Shown here one piece after another: positions 53,450 through 61,906 of a stretch of 64,000 nucleotides of DNA. The first letter of the stretch is position 1. Every line of letters starts with the position of its first letter. The stretch lies in assembly GCF_008329985.2 (NCBI RefSeq), contig NZ_CP038437.2:3162001-3226000 (forward strand). Direction: 5' to 3'. The DNA comes from Halomonas binhaiensis (GTDB taxonomy: Bacteria > Pseudomonadota > Gammaproteobacteria > Pseudomonadales > Halomonadaceae). Under the pieces are notes generated by a model that saw only the letters and a program-made list of their open reading frames with translations, was not told the DNA's origin and ran no database searches. The position numbers and the translations under genes were made by a program.

Positions 53450-53875
53450 ATGAGCCTTTCCCCCTTCCATCTGGCAATGCCTGTCTACGATCTCAAGTCC
53501 ACGCGGCGCTTTTATGGCGAGGTGTTCGGCCTCGAAGAAGGCCGCTCCAGTGACCATTGGGTCGACTTCAACTTCTATGGCCACCAGTTGGTCATCCATG
53601 AACACCCCAAGACACCTTCCCAGGAAAGCGCCCACACCAACCCGGTGGATGGACACGACGTGCCCGTACCGCACTTCGGTATCGTGCTGGGTTGGGAAGA
53701 ATGGGAAACACTGGCCGAGCGCCTCAAGTCCTTTGGCACCGAGTTTGTCATCGAGCCCTATATTCGCTTCAAGGGTCAGGTTGGCGAGCAGGCGACCATG
53801 TTCCTTCTCGACCCCTGCGGCAACGCGCTGGAGTTCAAGGCATTCAAGGACATGAGTCAGCTGTTCGCCAAGTGA
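53450..53875 (+). CDS. VOC-family (glyoxalase/dioxygenase-like) protein
   Basis: 141 residues. Paired beta-alpha-beta-beta-beta modules: [20 protein letters not shown] with a metal-ligand-type His, [25 protein letters not shown] and the closing [15 protein letters not shown]. Metal-dependent enzymes of this superfamily include glyoxalase I, dioxygenases and resistance proteins; substrate unknown. AAGGAG (53436-53441) sets ATG 53450. Likely target of the divergent LysR regulator. Confidence 0.88.
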   Translation: MSLSPFHLAMPVYDLKSTRRFYGEVFGLEEGRSSDHWVDFNFYGHQLVIHEHPKTPSQESAHTNPVDGHDVPVPHFGIVLGWEEWETLAERLKSFGTEFVIEPYIRFKGQVGEQATMFLLDPCGNALEFKAFKDMSQLFAK

Positions 53876-53932
53876 TAGCTAAGCTGATCCCCAAGCAGGC
53901 AACGAACTAGATAACTAAAGACTTGTTCAATG

Positions 53933-53992
53933 GCAGGCCGGATGATGTGTAAAGGTTACAATGTATGAACCTTTACACATCATCCGGCCTGC
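53933..53992. repeat. Perfect 25-bp inverted repeat at the left edge of the T6SS cassette
   Basis: The arms 53933-53957 and 53968-53992 are exact reverse complements over 25 bp, with a 10-bp centre (acaatgtatg). The arms start gcaggccggatgatg. No T-run follows on either strand. It lies 57 bp after the VOC gene and 141 bp before the PAAR gene. It could be a large terminator, a REP/MITE-like element or a recombination scar. Confidence 0.85.
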
Positions 53993-54132
53993 TGGTTGAA
54001 TGGGGCATCGCAGACAGCGTACAAATCATTATGCTGAAACAACCTGCCTCCACCAACGTGTGATGCTTATTGAGTGGGCGATATGTGATCCTCCCTAGAT
54101 CAGTGAACATCAACCTTCAAGGGAGTTGGAAC

Positions 54133-54396
54133 ATGAGGCCATTGATCCTAGTTGGTGACAGCACATCTCATGGCGGTACAGTGCTGGAAGGAGCCTCAAG
54201 CACGTTTGTGCAGGGGAAATCCGTGGCCCGGGTTGGCGATAAGGTCAGTTGTCCCAAGAATGGCCACTCTCCGGCGGTCATTGTCAGCGGTGATGCAACC
54301 ACACTCATTGATGGCAAACCTGTGGCCCGCCACGGAGATAAGTGTTCCTGCGGCGCTGCATTGATTGCTTCGGTCACAGATACAGGAATTATCTAA
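54133..54396 (+). CDS. PAAR-domain protein (T6SS spike tip)
   Basis: 87 residues, a bare PAAR domain: LVGDSTSHGGTVLEGASS, then VARVGDKVSCPKNGH and VARHGDKCSCGAALIAS with His/Cys positions for the zinc that caps the cone. Sharpens the VgrG spike of type VI secretion. GGGAG precedes ATG 54133. The next gene's GTG follows its stop without a gap. Confidence 0.93.
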   Translation: MRPLILVGDSTSHGGTVLEGASSTFVQGKSVARVGDKVSCPKNGHSPAVIVSGDATTLIDGKPVARHGDKCSCGAALIASVTDTGII

Positions 54397-55500
54397 GTGA
54401 TACGACGTTTTCAGCCCTCGATTTACGACCTGCTGCAACTGCCCGAGTATCAGATACGCAAGCTAGACACGGCGGTCACACCATCGTTCAGGTTTGATAC
54501 CAGCTTCCTTCTTGTCGAAAGGGCCTGGTTGATATGCGGGAGCGGAGAGAGCCACACGCTCATGGCTGAAACACCTCCTACGCAATGCGACTATACCTAT
54601 GATAATCGGCTGCGTTGCCAGGATGGCCACTATCTTCCCATCAGCCGCATTCAGACGGATGGCCACAGCAAACTGGAACCACTCCCTCGGGTTCAACAGC
54701 TATTGGAGCAACATCTCCAGGTATTGTTACCAGATGATGAAGAGCTGCTTCATGTGGAACGGCGCATCGTCCTACAGGCACCTCCCAGCGTAGAGCCTCA
54801 AGCGTTATTGGATAGCTTGCTGGCAAGCTGGCCATTGGATAAACAACCTAAAACCGGCCTCGAGGTCACGGCGCTCGCTTTTGATGAGTGGCTGGCATCA
54901 GCTCTGGAACAGCAAGAGGCGAAAACGGATAGCCTCCAATTCATTGCCATTGAGCCGCTTTGCATCGAGGAAAGAGGACAGCGCGATGGGCCACATGGAG
55001 AGATGTTGGTCTCGCTTTGGCTTCGGCGTGCCCCCGAAGTGAAAGGGCCTGACGCACCATCAGCAAACCTTAAACTCTATCCCCCTCAATATGTGTCGCA
55101 TGCCCCGCGCAGCGGTTTTTCTCGTCGGCAACCCAGTCCTCTGGATGAAATGATGGCACATCTGAAAGAGGGAATGCCGCTGGAAAGGATGGCCGGGGTA
55201 GTATGGGACGGTGACAGCAGTGGCTCACGCTCCGACCACTTTATTGATGCTGTCCAAACCCACTTAGCTCACCTTTACTTCGATACAGACGTATGGTCTG
55301 TTCGCACCCTGGCAGGAGCGCTACAAAGTGTGGGACCAGCGGCTCAAGCCGTGATGGCATATCAACTGGCTCAGCAGCGGGAAAACGATATCCTGATTCT
55401 GAATACTCAGGACGAGACTCAAACCTGGGCGATTCACGCGCAATATGCCCAGAGCGCTATGGAAAGCAACGGAGCAAAAGATGAGCAACTTCAACCGTGA
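54397..55500 (+). CDS. T6SS-associated protein, probable adaptor or spike-loading factor
   Basis: 367 residues, no signal peptide or membrane helix. No family recognised with certainty. It starts at GTG directly after the PAAR stop and overlaps vgrG by 20 bp, so it is made together with PAAR and VgrG. Genes in this place often encode chaperone/adaptors that load an effector on the spike. C-terminal part has alternating helices (HFIDAVQTHLAHLYFDTD, AQAVMAYQLAQQRENDILIL). Role is inferred from position only. Confidence 0.55.
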   Translation: MIRRFQPSIYDLLQLPEYQIRKLDTAVTPSFRFDTSFLLVERAWLICGSGESHTLMAETPPTQCDYTYDNRLRCQDGHYLPISRIQTDGHSKLEPLPRVQQLLEQHLQVLLPDDEELLHVERRIVLQAPPSVEPQALLDSLLASWPLDKQPKTGLEVTALAFDEWLASALEQQEAKTDSLQFIAIEPLCIEERGQRDGPHGEMLVSLWLRRAPEVKGPDAPSANLKLYPPQYVSHAPRSGFSRRQPSPLDEMMAHLKEGMPLERMAGVVWDGDSSGSRSDHFIDAVQTHLAHLYFDTDVWSVRTLAGALQSVGPAAQAVMAYQLAQQRENDILILNTQDETQTWAIHAQYAQSAMESNGAKDEQLQP

Positions 55501-58225
55501 TGCTGCGCTCAACTCTCTTAACAACATGGTTGTCGGTACTACCCAGGAAAAGCGGTTGTTGCGCTTCTCTTCCCCCTTGGGAGAGAACCGGCTGTTGGCC
55601 CATCGTTTCCATGGCCGGGAACGCCTAGGCCGCACGCCAGCCTGGACGGTGGATCTGATCAGCTATGATGCCAACATTGATGAGCATGATCTGATTGGCC
55701 ACCCGGTCAGCCTGGCGATTCGCTTGGAGGATGGCAGCGAAGCCTACCGTCATGGCCTGGTCGAATCCCTGACCTACCTCGGCGCAGATGGTGGCCTGCA
55801 TGACTGGCAACTGGTCTTTGTGCCCTGGTTCGCACTGCTGGGCTATCGGGAAGACTGCCGCATCTGGATGGACACCAGTATCATTGATGTCTTCACCGAT
55901 ATCTTTTCCCAGTACCCGGAAGCCGCTGGGCGTTACCGCTTTGATCTGCGCCAGGAGTACCTGGCTCACACGTACATCTCGCAAATCAACGAGAACGATG
56001 CCAATTTCGTGCAGCGCTGGCTCGAGCACGAGGGTATCTTTTGGTACACCCTACACGAAGCGAATCAGCATACGGTCGTTTTCACCGATGATGTGGCCAC
56101 TCTGCCCGCCTCCTCACGTCAGAGCATCCGTTTCCATACCCAAGCTGCCACACAGTCGGAAGACAGCATTCTGCAGTGGCGTCAACAGCATGCCCTGCAC
56201 AGTAGTCGCACTCAATTTTCCAGCCGGGATTATCGTGCTCACCAGCATCCACTTGTCGATGCGGAATATGCCGTGCAAGGCAGTACGACGCTGGAACCTT
56301 TGGAGCGCTATGCCTATCGCGGTCAATACGCCTGGAACTCCCCACATTATGGCAACCGATTGCTGCGGGTACGCATGGAGGAGCAGGAGGCCGCCAGTCA
56401 GCGAATTCTCGCTATCAGTGGCGCGCGCCGCTTAACGGCGGGAGAGTGGTTTGAGTTGCGAGATCACCCGCGAGTCGATGGTCAAGAGGAAAAGGCCCGG
56501 CAGTTCACGGTGATCGACATCGAGATGTTCGCCGAGAGTAACTTGCCCATTGCCTATGAGCGTCGCGACTGTCCCGGCAGTCTCGGAACTATGGTCCGGG
56601 CTTTTCGTGATAGCGTCATGGGCGAACAGGGAAACGAAGCTGGCACCGAAGACACGCGTGCGCAGACCTATGGCTTCTACCTCAGCCGTCTGGAATGCCA
56701 GCGTCATGACCTACCTTATCGCAGCCCCGAAGAGCATAAACGTCCTGAGGTAGGCTTACAGACGGCTGTTGTGGTGACCCCACCGGGGCATGAGGTCTAT
56801 ACCGACAACCTGAACCGCATTCACGTCAGGTTCAACTGGGACCGTCTCTCTGGAGACGACACGCTCAGTTCCTGCTGGCTGCGAGTGATGCAGAACAGTA
56901 GTGGCCCAGACTGGGGCACGGTCAATGTGCCGCGAGCAGGCGAGGAAGTGCTCGTCGGGTGGATGGACAACCAACTAGATCACCCCGTGGTGCTGGGGCA
57001 GCTCTATGGAGGACATCAACCACAGTGGCATTCCACTGGCTTGATGAGTGGCCTGAAGAGCAAGGAAATCAAAGGACGTGGATACAACCAGTTGGTGATG
57101 GATGATGCTACTGGCCAGGTACGTACTCAATTGGCCAGCACCCAGTCTTCCACTCAGCTCAACCTGGGTTATCTGATTGACCAGCAAGGCAACACCAGAG
57201 GTGCCTTGCGTGGTACTGGTTTCGAGCTGCGTACCGATGCCTATGGCGCGATTCGTGCCCAGAATGGCCTGTATCTCTCTACCTGGGGGCAGCCTAGCGC
57301 TCAGGGAGCACAGTTGGATGCGGAGGAAGCCTGGCGTCAGCTACAAGCTGGCCATGAGCTCACGCACACCCTCTCCGATGCCGCTAGCCAACATGAGGCC
57401 GAAGCCTTGGCGGGGAGCACGATACTGCAAGCATTCAACCAAAATGCTGATAGTGAGTACGGCGAAGCAGCTTCGACCAGTGGTTCCATGAAGCGCTTCG
57501 ATGATGGCGCCGGTGACACTCAGTATGCAATTAACAACGGTGGACGAGGCACAGTCCCTGGTTTGGAAGATTCTCTGATTCTGGTGTCATCTCCAGATGG
57601 CATTGCTACCGCTACCCCCAAAAGCACTCACCTGCATAGTGGCGAGCACCTGACGATCTCAACTGGCCAGGATATCAGCATTGCTTCGGGCAAAGGACTA
57701 TTAGCTAGTGTGGCCAATAGGATATCTCTGTTCGTACATCGGGCAGGCATGAAGTTGATTGCCGCTGGTGGGCGGGTTGATATCCAGGCACAGCAGGATG
57801 AAATGGAACTGCAATCCAAGCAGGCGATGCGCCTCTCGTCCACGGACAACGCCATCATCATCGCGGGTAAGAAGGAAATTCTACTGACCAGTGGAGATGC
57901 CTATATCCGCCTGTCAGGTGGCAATATCGATATTCACGCTCCAAAGAATGTCGATATCAAGGGAGCTAAAAAGTCGATTGGTGGCCCCGCAGGATTGTCT
58001 CACGACTTCAAGGATTTCCCGGAAGGTACAGGCAGCTACAACAAGCGCTTCAAGTTACGTTGGAAAGGCACGGATATGGCCGCCAGCAACATGCGCTACC
58101 GCATTACCAAGGCCGATGGCTCCATACTCGAAGGCATAACGGGGGAAACTGGCGAAACTGACCTTTTGGAAGGCCAGGTACCGGAGAGCGCGTTGATTGA
58201 GATTTTAGGGAAGAACACGCCATGA
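55481..58225 (+). CDS. vgrG: Type VI secretion spike protein VgrG
   Basis: 914 residues. Gp27-like N-terminal part (LLRFSSPLGENRLLAHRFHG, YISQINENDANFVQRWLEHE), the gp5-like OB fold (VRFNWDRLSGDDTLSSCWLR, VPRAGEEVLVGWMDNQLDHP), a DUF2345-type beta-helical stalk (GEHLTISTGQDISIASGKG), and a short C-terminal extension (about 855-914) rich in beta strands after the helix. That extension may be the docking site for the next gene's product. GGAG six bases before ATG 55481. Overlaps the following gene by 4 bp (ATGA). Confidence 0.95.
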   Translation: MSNFNRDAALNSLNNMVVGTTQEKRLLRFSSPLGENRLLAHRFHGRERLGRTPAWTVDLISYDANIDEHDLIGHPVSLAIRLEDGSEAYRHGLVESLTYLGADGGLHDWQLVFVPWFALLGYREDCRIWMDTSIIDVFTDIFSQYPEAAGRYRFDLRQEYLAHTYISQINENDANFVQRWLEHEGIFWYTLHEANQHTVVFTDDVATLPASSRQSIRFHTQAATQSEDSILQWRQQHALHSSRTQFSSRDYRAHQHPLVDAEYAVQGSTTLEPLERYAYRGQYAWNSPHYGNRLLRVRMEEQEAASQRILAISGARRLTAGEWFELRDHPRVDGQEEKARQFTVIDIEMFAESNLPIAYERRDCPGSLGTMVRAFRDSVMGEQGNEAGTEDTRAQTYGFYLSRLECQRHDLPYRSPEEHKRPEVGLQTAVVVTPPGHEVYTDNLNRIHVRFNWDRLSGDDTLSSCWLRVMQNSSGPDWGTVNVPRAGEEVLVGWMDNQLDHPVVLGQLYGGHQPQWHSTGLMSGLKSKEIKGRGYNQLVMDDATGQVRTQLASTQSSTQLNLGYLIDQQGNTRGALRGTGFELRTDAYGAIRAQNGLYLSTWGQPSAQGAQLDAEEAWRQLQAGHELTHTLSDAASQHEAEALAGSTILQAFNQNADSEYGEAASTSGSMKRFDDGAGDTQYAINNGGRGTVPGLEDSLILVSSPDGIATATPKSTHLHSGEHLTISTGQDISIASGKGLLASVANRISLFVHRAGMKLIAAGGRVDIQAQQDEMELQSKQAMRLSSTDNAIIIAGKKEILLTSGDAYIRLSGGNIDIHAPKNVDIKGAKKSIGGPAGLSHDFKDFPEGTGSYNKRFKLRWKGTDMAASNMRYRITKADGSILEGITGETGETDLLEGQVPESALIEILGKNTP

Positions 58226-59202
58226 GCGACAGGGAAACGACACGGACAACGGGAAACGGCAGTGCAATCTTGACCACCAATGGAGCACAGTCGCCAGCCA
58301 ATGTCGATATCACGCATTGCGACAAGATTGTGCCTCGTGCCAGCGATAGCATCTACGGTAAATGTAACTACTATTACGAACCTATGATGTTTGGTGATAT
58401 TGAGCGCATTAAACAAAGCTGGCCGGAAGGAAGCGAGCCGCCTTCTTTTCCTAGCGAAGATGGGGTGGAGAAGACTGGCGTTACATTAGGCGAGTACATT
58501 GAGCAGTCTTTCAAGAATCTGCGACATGTCCCCATTAGTGTCTACACTCTTGCAGAAAGCTTTGAGTTGGCAAAACGCGCCTGGCTAAAGCGAGAGGAGT
58601 TACTGGACCCCGAAAGCGACATCGGCTGGTCTCGTTACGGAAACTTCTGGGCACGTCACGTTGGCTGTGGGCATATTCCTCCCGATTACTATACCCATTA
58701 TGGGTACTACTACTGCAGTCGTTATGCAGTCTACTTACTGCCTCGACTAAGTCCACGAGGAAAACAGTGGATGGCAGATGCACGCTACAATCTTCAAGTC
58801 TATCTGGACGATGTTATCCAGGCGAACATGAATGGAGATGTAGACAATATAGTCATTGAGCAAGGTGATTTTGAAACTCCAATCGAAATTGATCCATACG
58901 AGTTGGAGCTAGAATCTAGAAAATTCAGAGAAGCCGCATTTGCCACTCATGTAAATGCCTATCTAGATGCTGGCCTAAGCGAGCTTTCTGCGTTAGATCT
59001 TTATAAGATAGGCACGATGCCAAATGTAGAAGAATGGCTGGACACCAATACTTACGACCAAGTTGGAAAGAGTGGATTGTCTATGGCGAAGGATTGGTGG
59101 AATGGTGAGACAGACCCTATTGAAAACACGTTGACTGATGTTAAACAGAGGACTTCAGACATGGTCGACAAAGCTCTTGAAAGACTTACTTCATGGTTTT
59201 GA
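58222..59202 (+). CDS. Candidate T6SS effector, unknown activity
   Basis: 326 residues, no signal peptide, coupled to vgrG by ATGA. I recognise no enzyme family. Noteworthy: a Cys/His/Tyr-rich segment (ARHVGCGHIPPDYYTHYGYY then C165), with H146, C149, H151, H159 and C165 as possible catalytic or metal residues; SPRGKQWMADARYNLQVYLDD; and FATHVNAYLDAGLSELSALD near 240. The C-terminus is an amphipathic helix (TSDMVDKALERLTSWF). GC content is clearly lower than in vgrG. The position immediately behind VgrG and before an exported protein is the standard effector-immunity layout. Confidence 0.6.
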   Translation: MSDRETTRTTGNGSAILTTNGAQSPANVDITHCDKIVPRASDSIYGKCNYYYEPMMFGDIERIKQSWPEGSEPPSFPSEDGVEKTGVTLGEYIEQSFKNLRHVPISVYTLAESFELAKRAWLKREELLDPESDIGWSRYGNFWARHVGCGHIPPDYYTHYGYYYCSRYAVYLLPRLSPRGKQWMADARYNLQVYLDDVIQANMNGDVDNIVIEQGDFETPIEIDPYELELESRKFREAAFATHVNAYLDAGLSELSALDLYKIGTMPNVEEWLDTNTYDQVGKSGLSMAKDWWNGETDPIENTLTDVKQRTSDMVDKALERLTSWF

Positions 59203-59260
59203 AGTAACAGCTTTTTCATGTATCACAATGCACTGAACTATACGACATAAAGGCTAAGCC

Positions 59261-60484
59261 ATGAAATTGAGAAAAGTATTATTAGGTTTTTTGGCAATGG
59301 CCTTGTTTTTTTCTATCCTTTCAGGAGCATCCATGAGTTTATTTAATAATGATTGGGAAGACACTAACCTCGTTAATCTAGACTCTGTAATTCAGGATAA
59401 AAAAGAAAGAAAAGCTTACTCTATATCCGAGATGATACTTTCTGGTGAAGAAGCTCTAATATTTGGAACAAAAGACAAAGAATATTCCGGTCCTGTTCGT
59501 CTTGATCAGCCCTCTCAAATTTATTTTCTTAGCTCCCAAGATTCTAGAATCAACTTCCTAATGTCGCTCGATGACAATAAGCAATATACATTTGGAAAGC
59601 ACTCAAATACAGTCGGCGACGTCATTTATGCAACTGTTAATAGTCGTACCCTTAATCAAGAAAATCAAAATATGGAAACCGCTCTGTATAAGGTCAAGGT
59701 ACCCAATGGTCAATTTGAAGAGCTATCGATTCCCGAAGAAGCCGACAATATACGTTTAACTCCTGTATTTACTAATCAAGAGCATGGGTTCCTATTCCCC
59801 GAAAGGAGAAGTGTATTTTTTGAAACACAAGATGGTGGAAGAAGCTGGAAAGTACGTCATCTACCACCTGGATATGCGCGCCTGAAAGGAAGTGATCGGT
59901 CACGTTCGGGTAATATCACTATCCAACATGAAACAGGTGACCTATTCCTGAGTGGCCATTATCGAGAAGATGATGAGAAGCCAAGTAGCAGCCCAATCTA
60001 TCGTTTACCTGCAGACAATGATGACACGCAGGGGTGGCAAGAGGTCACTCAGTTGGAGAGGTATGACATCAACGCAATGACGTTCCTGGATAATGGAGAT
60101 TTACTCATCCTGGCATTCGAAGGAGACCGGCCAGAAGAAGGTAACGATCACCGACAAGCCCAGATATTACGCTGGGATGGTAAAGACTTCGAACACCTTG
60201 CCGACTTGGGCAATCGGGAGCTATTTGATCCTAGGACAAATACAAACCTTAGCCCGAACTTCTTTGTTTCAGGGAGGAATGGTTTGGTTGTTCTGAATGG
60301 GAAGAGCTTCAAGAACGAACAAGGAGATCTCCCTGTCTATAACGTGAGTTATGTTAGTCATGACTATGGAAAAAATTGGGAGCGCATCGACAATGGTATT
60401 GCTAACGGTCCCGTATGGTTTGACAAATCATCTGGATATCTTTACAAGGCGACTCCATTTTCTTTCTACAGGAAGCGCTTGTAA
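59261..60484 (+). CDS. Exported Asp-box propeller-like protein, candidate T6SS immunity protein
   Basis: 407 residues. N-terminal hydrophobic segment VLLGFLAMALFFSILSGAS is a signal peptide or anchor, so the protein acts outside the cytoplasm. Two Asp-box motifs (S/T-x-D-x-G-x-x-W) are at 189-196 (TQDGGRSW) and 366-373 (SHDYGKNW), typical of sialidase-type beta-propellers. No catalytic arginine triad is apparent. Strongly AT-rich. Following the effector candidate by 58 bp on the same strand, it is the best candidate for an immunity protein against a periplasm-acting toxin. This role is inference. Confidence 0.55.
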   Translation: MKLRKVLLGFLAMALFFSILSGASMSLFNNDWEDTNLVNLDSVIQDKKERKAYSISEMILSGEEALIFGTKDKEYSGPVRLDQPSQIYFLSSQDSRINFLMSLDDNKQYTFGKHSNTVGDVIYATVNSRTLNQENQNMETALYKVKVPNGQFEELSIPEEADNIRLTPVFTNQEHGFLFPERRSVFFETQDGGRSWKVRHLPPGYARLKGSDRSRSGNITIQHETGDLFLSGHYREDDEKPSSSPIYRLPADNDDTQGWQEVTQLERYDINAMTFLDNGDLLILAFEGDRPEEGNDHRQAQILRWDGKDFEHLADLGNRELFDPRTNTNLSPNFFVSGRNGLVVLNGKSFKNEQGDLPVYNVSYVSHDYGKNWERIDNGIANGPVWFDKSSGYLYKATPFSFYRKRL

Positions 60485-60576
60485 GAGGATAAAGCAGACA
60501 TCAGCAAATCATCTTCAACAATCCTTTGGGTGCTGATACTCAGCACTCATTAATTTTTTCACAAGCATTCCATGGT

Positions 60577-61146
60577 CTAGAGAGTATTGTTCTTAACAAA
60601 ATTTGGCCTGTGAACCAACACCCACAGATGCACCACAGGAATTATCAAGAATAACCCACTGAGAAAGAAATACTCCAATATCCCCATCACTCCAATACTA
60701 TGAACATAGTTTGTGGTTATACCTTCCATATCATTCCTGAACCAGCCCATTACATCACCCAATACTATGATGCCAGCAGAAATTTGCAAAAGAAGATTCG
60801 AGACTATGCAATGAAATATTTTTCTCCTCCACCAACCGAGGGGATATTCATATTTAAAAACATATGCTATAACCACCCTTACTGCCAGCATTATGCTTAT
60901 AAAATAAAGCACACAGGTAGCGAACGATGAAATCAGAGATATTAGAACAGATAGATCAAAGCTATCAATGCCATCACGCAGGATAAAGAATGGATAAATA
61001 GGCAGCATCGCAAGAGATGGAAGCCCCATAAAAATAAAGAACACCAAGTAAGGGATAAAAGTTGGAAGCAAGAAGACAATAAGCTCAATGGCAATAGCGA
61101 TGCGGTTGAGCACACTCCCCCAACGTCTTGAATGATGAGTGTTCAA
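60577..61146 (-). CDS. Polytopic membrane protein of unknown function at the end of the T6SS cassette
   Basis: 189 residues with about five hydrophobic helices (for example IELIVFLLPTFIPYLVFFIF, LLLQISAGIIVLGDVMGWF, YFFLSGLFLIIPVVHLWVLV). No family recognised. Lies convergent to the propeller gene, with about 90 bp between the ends. As AT-rich as the propeller gene, so probably part of the same acquired block. Could be a second immunity protein or cargo. Confidence 0.55.
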   Translation of the reverse strand: MNTHHSRRWGSVLNRIAIAIELIVFLLPTFIPYLVFFIFMGLPSLAMLPIYPFFILRDGIDSFDLSVLISLISSFATCVLYFISIMLAVRVVIAYVFKYEYPLGWWRRKIFHCIVSNLLLQISAGIIVLGDVMGWFRNDMEGITTNYVHSIGVMGILEYFFLSGLFLIIPVVHLWVLVHRPNFVKNNTL

Positions 61147-61210
61147 TAAGAGGTCTCCCTACCTGTTATGACGTGATAGAAGTATGAATGATCCATCCTC
61201 TCATGTCTTT

Positions 61211-61906
61211 TTATTCAATGGCATCATCCTGCCAGTCCGCCAGACGCCCATCGATGAGATGAATGCGGCGATCGACACGTTCGGCGATAGACTCTTCGTG
61301 GGTTACGGCAACGACGGTCTTGCCATGCTCCCGAACCAGATCATTGAGGATATGGAAAACCTGTTCTGAGCTCTTGCTGTCGAGACTGCCGGTGGGCTCA
61401 TCGGCCAGTACCAGCGGCGGATCATTGGCCAGCGCCCTGGCGATGGCAACACGTTGACGCTGGCCACCCGACAACTGTTCCGGCAGCTTGTCGAGATGGT
61501 CCGCCAGCCCCAGCGAATCCAGCAGTTCCTCGGCTCGCGTGCGGCGTTGGCTGGCAGACAATCGCCCCAGCTTGCGCATCGGCAACTCGACATTGGCACG
61601 CACGCTGAATTCCGGCAACAGGAAGTGAAACTGGAAGACAAAGCCCATCGATGCCAGGCGCAATGCGGCTCGCTCGGTTTCACTGAGCTCGGCCATGTCG
61701 CGACCGCCAATCTTCAAGGTGCCGGCACTCGGCCTGTCCAGCAGCCCCAGCAAGTAGAGCAGAGATGACTTCCCAGAACCGGATGGCCCGGTAATGGCGA
61801 CGAATTCATTGTCGCTGATGCTCAGCGTGATATCGCTGACCAGTGTCACCGGCACCGTAGCGGGGAGCACACGCTCCAGGGCCTGAGTCTCGACCAGTAC
61901 GCTCAT
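61211..61906 (-). CDS. ABC transporter ATP-binding protein (LolD/MacB type)
   Basis: 231 residues. Walker A GPSGSGKS at 40-47, signature LSGGQRQRVAIARAL, Walker B VLADEPTGSLDS and the switch VTHEES. The family powers mechanotransmission (LolCDE, MacB), not classical import. ATG 61906 overlaps the permease stop by 4 bp; the frame upstream to 62020 is a shadow of the permease gene. Last gene of the operon adaptor-permease-ATPase. Confidence 0.94.
   Translation of the reverse strand: MSVLVETQALERVLPATVPVTLVSDITLSISDNEFVAITGPSGSGKSSLLYLLGLLDRPSAGTLKIGGRDMAELSETERAALRLASMGFVFQFHFLLPEFSVRANVELPMRKLGRLSASQRRTRAEELLDSLGLADHLDKLPEQLSGGQRQRVAIARALANDPPLVLADEPTGSLDSKSSEQVFHILNDLVREHGKTVVAVTHEESIAERVDRRIHLIDGRLADWQDDAIE

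Noticed and set aside
53933..53992. Reading of the long inverted repeat as an integron attC site or an IS end
   Set aside because: No R/L box pattern with bulges as in attC, and no transposase or target-site duplication is visible nearby.
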